Below, piece after piece: positions 1 to 7,384 of a stretch of DNA of 64,000 nucleotides (positions are counted from its first letter, which is position 1; each line of letters opens with the position of its first letter). The notes below the pieces were generated by a model. That model ran no database searches and was not told the DNA's origin. It saw only the letters and a list, made by a program, of their open reading frames with translations. Both the position numbers and the translations under genes were made by a program. The stretch is from VXNE01 sp965217825 (GTDB lineage Bacteria; Pseudomonadota; Gammaproteobacteria; Pseudomonadales; Azotimanducaceae): the NCBI GenBank assembly GCA_965217825.1, contig OZ244571.1:4030001-4094000 (forward strand). Reading direction: 5' to 3'.

Positions 1-631
1 CGGCTACCTGGTGGAAGCGTTGTCCGGCATGCCCCTCGATCGCTATTTCGAGCAACACATCTTTGAGCCCCTGGGAATGACCGACACCGGCTTCAGCGTC
101 CCGGAATCAAAGATCGACAAGCTGGCCGCGAGCTATGAGTGGCAACCGAACGGAACGCTCAAGTTGCTAGACGATCCGCAGACAAGTTCCCACCGCGCCC
201 ATCCAACCTTTTTCTCCGGCGGAGGCGGACTGACAAGCACCACGCACGACTACCTGCGTTTCTGCGAGATGTTGTGCCGGGGTGGAGAACTGGACGGCGC
301 ACGCATCCTGGGTCCACGCACGCTACGGCTGATGACGCGGAATCACCTGGCGAATGGCCGCGACATGACCGAGATGGCGGTCGGGAGGTTTTCCGAAACC
401 CCCTACCAGGGTGTCGGCTTCGGCCTTGGTTTCGCCATGTCGCTCGACGAGGTTCGAACCGGCGGGCCCAGCGCGAGCGACTTCTACTGGGGCGGCGCCG
501 CATCCACCATAATGTGGGTCGATCCGGTCGAACAGTTGTCCGTGGTGTTCATGACCCAGCTCATGCCTTACGGCGTCTTCAACTTCCGGGGAGAGATCAA
601 GAACATGGTCTACGCCGCCATCGAGGACTGA
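1..631 (+). CDS. Serine hydrolase (beta-lactamase/class C-like), C-terminal part
   Basis: The reading frame is open from the left edge of the window, so the N-terminus, with the expected SxxK nucleophile motif, lies outside. The visible 209 residues begin GYLVEALSGMPLDRYFEQHIFEPLGMTDT, a signature of beta-lactamase-related serine hydrolases (esterase EstB / penicillin-binding-protein-like family), where this helix precedes the phrase PLGMxDT. A glycine-rich stretch (FFSGGGGLTSTTHDYLRF) and a C-terminal strand pair (YWGGAASTIMWVDPVEQLSVVFMTQL) that fits the usual HxG/WGG active-site wall are present. Members hydrolyse esters or amides; the substrate cannot be read from this fragment. A GTG at 11 is not the real start because similarity continues upstream. 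It is followed after 53 bp by a nitroreductase gene on the same strand, so the two may be co-transcribed. Confidence 0.85.
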   Translation, partial: GYLVEALSGMPLDRYFEQHIFEPLGMTDTGFSVPESKIDKLAASYEWQPNGTLKLLDDPQTSSHRAHPTFFSGGGGLTSTTHDYLRFCEMLCRGGELDGARILGPRTLRLMTRNHLANGRDMTEMAVGRFSETPYQGVGFGLGFAMSLDEVRTGGPSASDFYWGGAASTIMWVDPVEQLSVVFMTQLMPYGVFNFRGEIKNMVYAAIED

Positions 632-684
632 CTTAAGCGCGCTTCAACCCGCCACAACGTGGCCGCAATGCATGGGAGCAAGCC

Positions 685-1317
685 ATGGCAAGGGAAATGG
701 GAATCTTCGAAACGATGTACAACTGCCGCGCGATGCGCCGGCTGAAGCCGGATCCGGTGCCGGAAAGCATCCTGATCAAGATGATCGATGCCGCCAATCG
801 GGCACCAACGGGTTCCAACCGGCAGGGCGCGCGGTGGATCATCGCGAGGGACGCGGAACAGCGGAGGAAACTGGCCGACCTGAATCGGGCGCGGGCGACC
901 GGCTATGGTGGAGGGAACCCGACGCCGCCGGCCGCACATCCCACCGACAAGAGGGACCGCCTGGTGGCGGCAGTGCGCTGGCAAGGCGAGCACATGCAGG
1001 ACATCCCGGCGCTCGTTATCGCCTGTTACCGATTCGAAGAGTCGGTCGTCGACAGCCCGGATCTCAGGACCAGGGCCGCGGGCTCGATATGGCCGGCTGT
1101 ACAGAACCTGCTCCTGGCTGCCCGCGCGCTGGGATTGGGCGCGGCGCCCACGACGATGGGCTTGTCGAACCGCGCGGCCGTGCGCGAAGTGCTGCGACTA
1201 CCAGACGACATGGCGGCATTCTGCCTCATTCCCGTCGGCTATCCGTACGGAAACTTCGGCCCGGTCACGCGATTGCCGGTAGAAGAGACGATGCGCTGGG
1301 ACCGTTGGGAGGGGTAG
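685..1317 (+). CDS. Nitroreductase family protein
   Basis: A 210-residue FMN-dependent nitroreductase-fold protein. The N-terminus (IFETMYNCRAMRRLKPDPVP) carries the family's R-S/A-x-R-x-(F/L) FMN-phosphate binding motif in the form RAMRRLKPDPVP, followed by AANRAPTGSNRQGARWI, the conserved AP-S/T-x-x-N-x-Q/G flavin segment. The C-terminal part has IWPAVQNLLLAARALGLGAAPTT, the standard dimer-interface helix, and ends with the usual IPVGYP strand. Such enzymes use NAD(P)H to reduce nitro groups, quinones or other electrophiles in the cytoplasm; the substrate is unknown here. ATG at 685 was chosen because it is the first start in the frame and lies right before the conserved helix. It is downstream of a serine hydrolase and convergent with an acyl-CoA synthetase. 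Confidence 0.88.
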   Translation: MAREMGIFETMYNCRAMRRLKPDPVPESILIKMIDAANRAPTGSNRQGARWIIARDAEQRRKLADLNRARATGYGGGNPTPPAAHPTDKRDRLVAAVRWQGEHMQDIPALVIACYRFEESVVDSPDLRTRAAGSIWPAVQNLLLAARALGLGAAPTTMGLSNRAAVREVLRLPDDMAAFCLIPVGYPYGNFGPVTRLPVEETMRWDRWEG

Positions 1318-1329
1318 CGCCAGCCACAG

Positions 1330-2877
1330 CTAGACGGCTGCCGGACCGGGAAATCGTTCCCGCAGTATCCGCTTCAGAATCTTGCCGCTCGGATTACGGG
1401 GCATGTCGTCGATGAAGACGACCTCTTTCGGCTGCTTGAAGCGCGCCAGATGCCCGTGGCAGAACTCCATCAGGTCGCTCTTCGTGAGCGCATCGTCGCG
1501 CTTTACGACGACGGCGCAAGGCGATTCGCCCCAGGTCTCGCTCGGCTGGCCGATGACTCCGGCTTCCAGAACGCCCGGGTGCGCTTCCAGGACCTTTTCA
1601 ATCTCGGCCGGATACACGTTCTCACCGCCCGAGATGATCATGTCCTTGATACGGTCTTCTATATAGACGAAACCTTCCGCATCCATGCGCGCGACATCCC
1701 CCGTGTGCAGCCAGCCATCGACGATCGTCTCGGCCGTCGCTTGCGGTTGGTTCCAGTATTCGCGCATCACGTGGTCGCCTCGGACAAGGACCTCTCCCGG
1801 GGTATCGGGTGGACACTCCGCACCCTCGGCATCCACGATCTTCACGTCCGTGTGGAAGAACGCCTTGCCGGTGGATCCGATCTTCTTCAGCGCGTTTTCG
1901 GCATCGATCAGACAAGCCGGTCCGCAACTTTCTGTCAACCCGTACACCTGATGGACTTCGATGCCGATGTCGGCGTAGGCCTGGATCAGCGACTCCGGCA
2001 CCGGCGCGGCGCCGGACATGCACCAGCGCAACCGCGAGTGATCGAAACGATCGCGGTTCGGCACCCGCAGCATGAAATTCAGCATGGCGGGCACGGCGAG
2101 GCCGATCGTCACGCGCTCGCTCTCGATCAGCTCCCATGCGCGGACGGGATCGAAGCTCCGCATGACGATACTTGTGACGCCCCGGTACACGCTGAGGGAA
2201 AGCGGGGTCAGCGCGCCGACATGGAACATCGGCAATGGCGACAGGAAGCGGTCGGCTTCGCGGTAGTACGTGGTGGCCGCGATGGTCAAGCAGCCCCAAA
2301 TGGAGGTGTGGTGGCTGTGTACGACGCCCTTGGGCAGGCCTGTCGTGCCGGACGTATACATGATGTACAGCATGTCGTCGTCCGCGCCGCCGATGGTCGG
2401 CTCGTCATCGGGCGCGGCATCTCGGAAGTCGCAGAAGTTTTCGGCGAAGGGCGCGACATGCTCGTCGTCGTCGACCACCTGCAACCAATGCGCAATGTCG
2501 GTCTTGCCACCCCGGCTCTGCAGCTCGGCAGCGCTATCGAGAAATTCCCGGCCAAAGATCAAACGCGTGGAACCACTGTCCGAGAGGATGAACTCGAGTT
2601 CGTCCGGCACCAGGCGCCAATTGAGCGGCACCGTGACCGCGCCGATTTTCGCCAAGGCAAAGAACGTCTCCAGGAATTCGGCGCAATTCATGAGCAGCAG
2701 GGCGACGCGCTCTCCCGGGGCTATGCCGACGGCGAGGAACGCGTTTGCCACGCGGTTGCAACGCGCATTCATCTCGGCGAACGTCAACCTGAGCCCCAGA
2801 TCGCTGTCCACGTACGCTTCCCGCGCCGGGGTGAGCAGCGCGCGCTTCGTCATCCATTCGCCGATGTTGTTTCGCAT
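1330..2877 (-). CDS. AMP-dependent acyl-CoA synthetase/ligase
   Basis: A 515-residue ANL-superfamily adenylating enzyme that would activate a carboxylic acid with ATP and then transfer it to coenzyme A. The AMP-binding P-loop is visible as MYTSGTTGLPKGVVHSHHT, the A5-type motif as QVYGLTESCG, the hinge as GWLHTGDVARMDAEGFVYIEDRIKDMIISGGENVYPAEIE, and the C-terminal catalytic lysine motif as PRNPSGKILKR. The frame stays open a further 103 codons upstream, but similarity starts at MRNNIGEWMTKRALLTPAREAYVD, so ATG at 2877 is preferred; a longer protein would run into the operator region of the divergent MerR gene. The chain length and sequence fit a medium or long-chain fatty acyl or aryl acid ligase. 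The substrate is not determinable. Confidence 0.93.
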   Translation of the reverse strand: MRNNIGEWMTKRALLTPAREAYVDSDLGLRLTFAEMNARCNRVANAFLAVGIAPGERVALLLMNCAEFLETFFALAKIGAVTVPLNWRLVPDELEFILSDSGSTRLIFGREFLDSAAELQSRGGKTDIAHWLQVVDDDEHVAPFAENFCDFRDAAPDDEPTIGGADDDMLYIMYTSGTTGLPKGVVHSHHTSIWGCLTIAATTYYREADRFLSPLPMFHVGALTPLSLSVYRGVTSIVMRSFDPVRAWELIESERVTIGLAVPAMLNFMLRVPNRDRFDHSRLRWCMSGAAPVPESLIQAYADIGIEVHQVYGLTESCGPACLIDAENALKKIGSTGKAFFHTDVKIVDAEGAECPPDTPGEVLVRGDHVMREYWNQPQATAETIVDGWLHTGDVARMDAEGFVYIEDRIKDMIISGGENVYPAEIEKVLEAHPGVLEAGVIGQPSETWGESPCAVVVKRDDALTKSDLMEFCHGHLARFKQPKEVVFIDDMPRNPSGKILKRILRERFPGPAAV

Positions 2878-3034
2878 GCGGCCTATCTTCCCGTAAGCGT
2901 AGCCCGCAAGGATTGTCGCAGAAGCCCGCACGGCCGGCAGCCTTCTTGCGTCCCAACCTGTGGTCCCGATCGGGGCCTTCACGCGAAAGAGATGGCGCGA
3001 TTCGTTGGGCCGTCGGATTGCACAGGCCGTGTCC

Positions 3035-3113
3035 TGTACAGCCAGGGCCGCGTCCTGGACAGCCAGAGTCAGACCATGGGAGAAGCTGTACATATTCGCC
3101 CAATTTTGTACAA
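3035..3113. promoter_or_regulatory. TGTACA operator-like sites upstream of the MerR gene
   Basis: Three exact TGTACA hexamers lie at 3035-3040, 3087-3092 and 3107-3112, and a fourth at 3156-3161 lies inside the first codons of the regulator gene. The pair at 3087 and 3107 is spaced 20 bp centre to centre, two helical turns, as expected for a regulator binding on one face of DNA. TGTACA-type boxes are known for LitR/CarH/PplR MerR-family regulators, so autoregulation is an inference. Confidence 0.6.
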
Positions 3114-3142
3114 TTCCTATCCCAACGTGCGCCGGACACGGA

Positions 3143-4018
3143 ATGACATCTGACCTGTACAGGATTGGTGCGGTCTCAAAACTCACGGAAATCAGCGCCG
3201 AGCGGCTACGCGCGTGGGAGCGCCGCTACAACCTTCAGCCGGCGCAGAGAAACGGGAAAACGCGGTTCTACGATTCAGGTCAGATCGAGCGTCTAAAGAA
3301 GATCAAAGTGCTCCTCGACCGAGGTCAGGCGATCAGTCAACTCATCAAGTTCTCCGACGAAGAGCTTGACGCGCGCCTCGCCATCAAGCCCGGGCGCGTG
3401 GGATCCACACGCGTTGGACTGGTGGGCGCGAGTTTGATCCTGGCGGAGCGCGATCAGAAACAAAGTCGCCTGAACGTGCTCGGACGATGGGCAAGCCTCG
3501 AAACCTTCGAGTCTTGCACGGACTTGCTGCCGGCGCTTGATGTTCTTCTTGTACAACTTCCTAGCCTGGACTCTCAACAAATACAACTATTTAGGAGCAT
3601 TGTCCCGTACACGCGGCTGGTGTGCGCTTACAGATATGCGAGGGAGAGCGACTTCGAAACTGCTACCGAGCTCGGCGTTGCCCTGCTTCGATGGCCGGCG
3701 CCCTGGTCCGATGTCGAATACGCCTGCCTGTCCCGAGCGATGGCGCCGGGCGGTGACGACCGCACGGAATTGCGCCGCTTCACCGAGGATGAGTTGCTGC
3801 AAATCGCCATGTCGGAGTCGCAGGTGGGGTGCGGTTGCGCCCGTGGCCTCGTGGAACTCATCACCGAACTGGACGCGTTTTCCGTCCATGCCTCCCGATG
3901 CGGAGACGGCGATGACAAACATCCGGGCGCGACCGCCGCCGAACATGCGCGCATCCGGTTGGAAGAGGCGCTTGAGGCCTTTGTCGTGCAGCATCGACTC
4001 CTGCACCCTGTAGACTAA
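3143..4018 (+). CDS. MerR-family transcriptional regulator (LitR/CarH-like architecture)
   Basis: A 291-residue regulator. Residues 1-70 form the MerR winged helix: YRIGAVSKLTEISAERLRAWERRYNLQPAQRNGKTRFYDSGQIERLKKIKVLLDRGQAISQLI; the WERRY phrase is typical of the MerR subgroup carrying a C-terminal sensory domain. The C-terminal 200 residues begin with a beta-strand/Gly segment (VGLVGASLILAE) placed like a B12-binding Rossmann fold, but I do not see the DxHxxG cobalamin motif, so any cobalamin binding is doubtful. The start at 3143 is chosen because the HTH follows at once; upstream in-frame codons cover the operator region. TGTACA sites lie on both sides of the gene, suggesting self-control and control of something downstream. 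It is divergent from the acyl-CoA synthetase (265-bp gap). Confidence 0.85.
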   Translation: MTSDLYRIGAVSKLTEISAERLRAWERRYNLQPAQRNGKTRFYDSGQIERLKKIKVLLDRGQAISQLIKFSDEELDARLAIKPGRVGSTRVGLVGASLILAERDQKQSRLNVLGRWASLETFESCTDLLPALDVLLVQLPSLDSQQIQLFRSIVPYTRLVCAYRYARESDFETATELGVALLRWPAPWSDVEYACLSRAMAPGGDDRTELRRFTEDELLQIAMSESQVGCGCARGLVELITELDAFSVHASRCGDGDDKHPGATAAEHARIRLEEALEAFVVQHRLLHPVD

Positions 4019-4390
4019 AAAAACTATACAACGTCTGTACAAAAATACTTGACAAAGAATTTTGTACTGTACAAAATGCTGGACATCGTTAGTTTTAGGC
4101 GTGCGTGGCATACCTCCCAGTAGTCCTCCCCCAAGAGTGTCCTTCCCCAACTGAGGCTTGCCCTCGGCGGTTTTGGAATACCGGAATCGCCGACACGCCA
4201 CTTTAAACCCCCCTCCATTTTCCCCGCGCAAGATTGCGTCTTCCTCGTCTATGGATGTCCTCAACGAGGCCGGTTCGATGGGTGTCGCTATCCGCGACTT
4301 GGATGAGCTCGCGCCTTTCAACGCCGCCGATCAACCCTGTTTCAAGTTCCAATTCGGTGTCCCTCGTGGAATAGGGAATGCGCGAAAAAT
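4019..4390. other. 372-bp region between convergent genes with no recognised gene
   Basis: No convincing gene was found. The left end holds a candidate promoter with TGTACA operators (listed separately). Downstream, 4280-4294 reads GGGTGTCGCTATCCG, one mismatch from the repeat unit seen at 6218-6386, and 4252-4263 and 4350-4361 are weaker look-alikes. A 107-codon frame at 4158-4481 overlaps the convergent hydrolase gene and has no family likeness. The region looks like the remains of a gene once driven by the MerR-controlled promoter, which is inference. Confidence 0.5.
4025..4077 (+). promoter_or_regulatory. Candidate promoter with TGTACA operators downstream of the MerR gene
   Basis: A perfect -35 hexamer TTGACA lies at 4049-4054, with a -10-like TACAAA at 4070-4075 (15-bp spacer). 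TATACA (4025-4030) and TGTACA (4036-4041) precede it, and the near-perfect palindrome ATTTTGTACTGTACAAAAT (4059-4077) covers the spacer and -10. The arrangement suits a repressor that blocks RNA polymerase. No intact gene follows. Confidence 0.55.
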
Positions 4391-5284
4391 TCAACGCTCC
4401 TCGCCCGCGCACAGCGTGTATCGCGCGAGAAACCAGCGAATCTCCTCCGAAAGACGCGTCGTCGCAGCCGACGCCCCGTAGGCGAACGCGTGCGGTAAGC
4501 CGGGATAGAAGAGGTAATGCACGGTCCCGCCAGCGTTCTGATACTCCCGCACCAAGTCAAGTGTCATGTCCCTGGGCACGTTGGCGTCTTCGCCCGGCTG
4601 CACGACGAGCAAGGGCGGCAAGCTTTGCGCTTCTCCCGCCCGGAGTCGACGCTGCACGCTCGCATCGCGCATGTGCGCCTCGTCCCGGTAGTAGCGGAAG
4701 TGCGCGGCGACCAATTCGTCGCGCCCGGCTTCAATGGCGTGTCGCAGGCGCCTGAACGGATCCGAGACAGGCCACAACGCGACGACGCAGCAGACGCCCG
4801 CCGAAAGATTGTCCCCGCCCTCGACAGTAGTCGGCGTGCCGCGATGATCGGGCATGTCCGGCTGAATCGCACTCAACAACGCCAGATGGCCGCCCGAAGA
4901 ACTGCCGATCAGGGCGATGTGGTCCGCGTCGATGCCAAAGTCCTCCGCGCGCGCTCGCACGTAGCGAATTCCCGCAGTGATGTCCTGTACCGCGCATGGA
5001 TGCTTGCCGTTTCGTCCATCCCGAAAGTCGAGGGAGAACACCGCGAAACCCGCCTCCGCGAGACCGGAGCAAACGACATGCGGAGAGTGGCGGTCATTGG
5101 CGGTCCAGGCGCCGCCGTGTGCCATGATCACGGCCCTGCCGAGGTGTGCGGCGTCGTCCCGGCTGACATACGACTCGAGACAAAGGTCGATCGGATGCGC
5201 GCGATCCGCCTCACGCGCCCGCGCATAGATGAACGTGTCGACCTTGACGCTGGCGTTGCCAGCGACTTCATCAGGCGGCGACAC
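4391..5284 (-). CDS. Alpha/beta hydrolase (esterase/lipase, HSL/BD-FAE-like)
   Basis: A 297-residue alpha/beta hydrolase. The oxyanion-hole motif HGGAW appears near residue 56, the nucleophile elbow GSSSGG near residue 126, a downstream Asp region in PPLLVVQPGEDANVP (residues 222-236) and the catalytic His in YPGLPHAFAY (residues 260-270), giving a complete Ser-Asp-His triad. HGGxW plus GxSxGG points to the carboxylesterase/arylformamidase branch. It is cytoplasmic, as no signal peptide is seen. The gene overlaps the upstream MaoC-like gene by 14 bp on the same strand, so they are translationally coupled and may act on one CoA-ester or ester-containing substrate (inference). Confidence 0.88.
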   Translation of the reverse strand: MSPPDEVAGNASVKVDTFIYARAREADRAHPIDLCLESYVSRDDAAHLGRAVIMAHGGAWTANDRHSPHVVCSGLAEAGFAVFSLDFRDGRNGKHPCAVQDITAGIRYVRARAEDFGIDADHIALIGSSSGGHLALLSAIQPDMPDHRGTPTTVEGGDNLSAGVCCVVALWPVSDPFRRLRHAIEAGRDELVAAHFRYYRDEAHMRDASVQRRLRAGEAQSLPPLLVVQPGEDANVPRDMTLDLVREYQNAGGTVHYLFYPGLPHAFAYGASAATTRLSEEIRWFLARYTLCAGEER

Positions 5285-6098
5285 TGGCCTCGGCCACCAT
5301 CACCACAGTGTCGTCGGCCTTCGACAGCCAGACGAAAGCCGCGCTTCGATCAGCGTCACCATCAACGCCGCCGGTCGCGACGCCACGCGCCGTAATCATG
5401 TCGCCTGGCCAAGCGGGATTTGTGAACTTGAGATCCAGACGACCGCTTTGCCACCAGGCATCGCCAAAATGATCTTCGAGAATGTTCGCAGCGTACGCCA
5501 TTGTCATGCGCCCACCGACGACAACATCCCTGAACCCCAGTGCTTTCGAAGACTCCTTGTCGGTGTGGTAGTTCGCATTGCCGTGAAAGAACTCGCCGCA
5601 CATCTGAATCGTGATCGTTCGTGTCAGACCACCGAATCCCTTGCCTTCTGGCACGCCAAACTTGCGCGCGCCGGGTTTCTTCGAGGGATCCCGAAAATCG
5701 ACCTCGCCGCCCGCGGGCTTCTCGCGCAAGAAGCTCTGATGGTGATGGGTGCGATGCACCAACTTGCCAGTGGCGTCCTTGATGTCTACTTCGTAGTACA
5801 CCACCGAGCGATCGCGATGGGGATAGATATCGCGGATGCGACCGCCTACCAAGTAGGTTCCGTCCGCTGACATTGGGGCGAAGCATTCCCATCCCTGGCG
5901 CATCCACAGATGACCGACGTGGTTGGCGAACGCGATCTCGTTGAAGTAGCCACTTTCCGCATCACTTGCGATCATGGTGGGCACCTTGCCGTCAGCGCGG
6001 CGCGTCAGCAAAAGGCCGCCGTAGTAGTCGGCGAGCAATCGGTCGGTCACCGTGAACTTTCGCGCGCTGAGTTCCTTGCCGACAAACGGTTCTGTCAT
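5271..6098 (-). CDS. MaoC-like/hot-dog domain protein
   Basis: A 275-residue protein with two hot-dog-like halves. The first (about residues 12-120) includes a FANHVGHLWMRQGWECF helix and GTYLVGGRIRDIYPHRDRSVVYYEVDIKDATGKLVHRTHHHQSFL; the second (about 160-275) carries GFRDVVVGGRMTMAYAANILEDHFGDAWWQSGRLDLKFTNPAWPGDMITARGVA, the usual hydratase-2/MaoC phrase, in which an Asp/His dyad is normally placed. Such proteins hydrate enoyl-CoA or act as acyl-CoA thioester enzymes. ATG 6098 is chosen over upstream starts because similarity begins there. It is first in a two-gene unit with the alpha/beta hydrolase. The exact reaction is unknown. Confidence 0.8.
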   Translation of the reverse strand: MTEPFVGKELSARKFTVTDRLLADYYGGLLLTRRADGKVPTMIASDAESGYFNEIAFANHVGHLWMRQGWECFAPMSADGTYLVGGRIRDIYPHRDRSVVYYEVDIKDATGKLVHRTHHHQSFLREKPAGGEVDFRDPSKKPGARKFGVPEGKGFGGLTRTITIQMCGEFFHGNANYHTDKESSKALGFRDVVVGGRMTMAYAANILEDHFGDAWWQSGRLDLKFTNPAWPGDMITARGVATGGVDGDADRSAAFVWLSKADDTVVMVAEASVAA

Positions 6099-6217
6099 TT
6101 CGCTCGCCCCTTCTTCGACCGCGCAAGTGTAGTCAACACGCCACGCATAAGCACCTGCATTCCCTCGGCTTCGAACGGGAGAACGCAAGCCAAGGGATAA
6201 CCACCCAACTTCTCAGG

Positions 6218-6386
6218 TGGGTGTCCCTATCCGATTGGTGCCAACTTCCCGCAGTGGGTGTCCCTATCCGCGTCCCAATGGATGTCCCTATCCGCGGTGG
6301 TGGGTGTCCCATCTGCGTCGTGGGTGCCCCTATCCGTTATCCGCGATGGGTGTCCCTATTCGGGGCGATGGCTGTCTCTTCTGCGT
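6218..6386. repeat. Interspersed repeat cluster 1, core TGGGTGTCCCTATCCG
   Basis: Seven units begin at 6218, 6255, 6279, 6301, 6321, 6347 and 6369; three are the exact TGGGTGTCCCTATCCG or differ by one base (TGGATGTCCCTATCCG), the rest by a few bases. Spacing is irregular (20-37 bp) and the between-unit DNA is not conserved, so this is neither a CRISPR nor a simple tandem array. The cluster fills most of the 377-bp gap between the MaoC-like gene and the nucleoside hydrolase gene, which are divergent. Confidence 0.9.
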
Positions 6387-6461
6387 CGCCCCGCTTTACT
6401 TCCGTGCGGTCAGTGGTCGGCGCGTGCTGGCGGGTTCATGGAATGCGAGGGCGACGGGCAC

Positions 6462-6467
6462 TATAGT
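6462..6467 (+). promoter_or_regulatory. -10 hexamer TATAGT close to the nucleoside hydrolase start
   Basis: TATAGT ends 8 bp before the ATG at 6476, with no Shine-Dalgarno between. If used, transcription would start at or next to the start codon, giving a leaderless message. The -35 is weak. Confidence 0.4.
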
Positions 6468-6475
6468 GGCGGGCC

Positions 6476-7381
6476 ATGACCCGCGTAATCATCGACTGCG
6501 ACCCGGGCCACGACGACGCCATCGCCCTCATGCTCGCGCATCGGCATGCCCAGGTGCTGGGCATATCCACGGTCTCCGGCAATGCGCCCCTCCCGGCAAC
6601 GACGGCGAACGCGCTCATGGTGACAGCGCTGCTCGATGTCGACACACCGGTGCATGCGGGCGCGGCGCGTCCGCTGGTGGGCGAACCCAGGCGCGCCCAA
6701 ATCGTTCACGGCGCCTCGGGACTCGGTGGCGTCACGCCAATCGAACACCGACGCACGGTGGCGGGCAATGACGCCGTCGAGTTCCTGCTCGATGTTTCGA
6801 GCCAGGACGTCTGGATCGTCGCGCTCGGACCGTTGACCAACCTCGCGCTCGCCATCGAGCGCGACCGGTCGTGGGTGCACCGCATCGCCGGCATTTCGCT
6901 CATGGGTGGCAGCGCCACGGTCGGCAACGCCACCCGGGTAGCCGAATTCAACATATTCGCCGATCCGGAAGCGGCAGCGCGGGTATTCGAAGCGGGAGCT
7001 GATCTCACCATGTGCGGACTCAATCTGACGCATCAGTTGCGCACTTCCGATGCCATCGTTTCGCGACTGCGTGGCGTCGGAACAGGCCGCGCGGAGTTCG
7101 CCGCTCAAGTGTTCGACTACCTGCACGACCGCATGGCGGATTTGAATGGCGTCCGCGAGGCTGCCTTGCACGATCCATGCGCGGTCCTCGCCGTAACGCA
7201 CCCCGAACTGATCGAAACTGAACCCCGAGCCGTGGACATCGAACTCGACGGCACGCTGACGCGCGGCATGACCGTCATCGATCAGCGGAGCACCCGCCGG
7301 CGCGACCCGGCCAACGCCAGGGTGGCGTATCGCATCGATGCGGACCGAGCCATGGGCCTGGTGTTGGAGTGCATGGACTGA
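6476..7381 (+). CDS. Inosine/uridine-preferring nucleoside hydrolase
   Basis: A 301-residue nucleoside hydrolase that cleaves the N-glycosidic bond of ribonucleosides to give ribose and free base. The calcium-binding family signature DxDxGxDDA is present as DCDPGHDDA at residues 7-15, followed by ISTVSGNAPLPATTANAL. A second metal-binding/ribose segment is FNIFADPEAAARVFEAGADLTMCGLNLTHQ (about residues 160-190), and the C-terminal active-site HDPCAVLAVTHPEL supplies the conserved catalytic-region His-Asp. Length matches the family. It has a candidate leaderless promoter and is followed 3 bp later by uvrB, so the two are probably one transcript. Confidence 0.93.
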   Translation: MTRVIIDCDPGHDDAIALMLAHRHAQVLGISTVSGNAPLPATTANALMVTALLDVDTPVHAGAARPLVGEPRRAQIVHGASGLGGVTPIEHRRTVAGNDAVEFLLDVSSQDVWIVALGPLTNLALAIERDRSWVHRIAGISLMGGSATVGNATRVAEFNIFADPEAAARVFEAGADLTMCGLNLTHQLRTSDAIVSRLRGVGTGRAEFAAQVFDYLHDRMADLNGVREAALHDPCAVLAVTHPELIETEPRAVDIELDGTLTRGMTVIDQRSTRRRDPANARVAYRIDADRAMGLVLECMD

Positions 7382-7384
7382 CGC

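Noticed and set aside
1450..3153. A 567-codon frame opposite the acyl-CoA synthetase gene
   Set aside because: It is the antisense of a clear ANL enzyme with complete motifs; long antisense frames are common at this GC content.
3413..3750. A functional B12-binding domain in the MerR protein
   Set aside because: The position fits, but the DxHxxG cobalamin motif is not present, so the claim would not be supported.
4158..4481. A 107-codon gene after the TGTACA promoter
   Set aside because: It overlaps the end of the convergent hydrolase gene, begins over 80 bp from the promoter, and has no family likeness.
6218..6386. A CRISPR array
   Set aside because: The repeated core is only 16 bp and spacer lengths vary from 4 to about 21 bp; there are no cas genes in the window.
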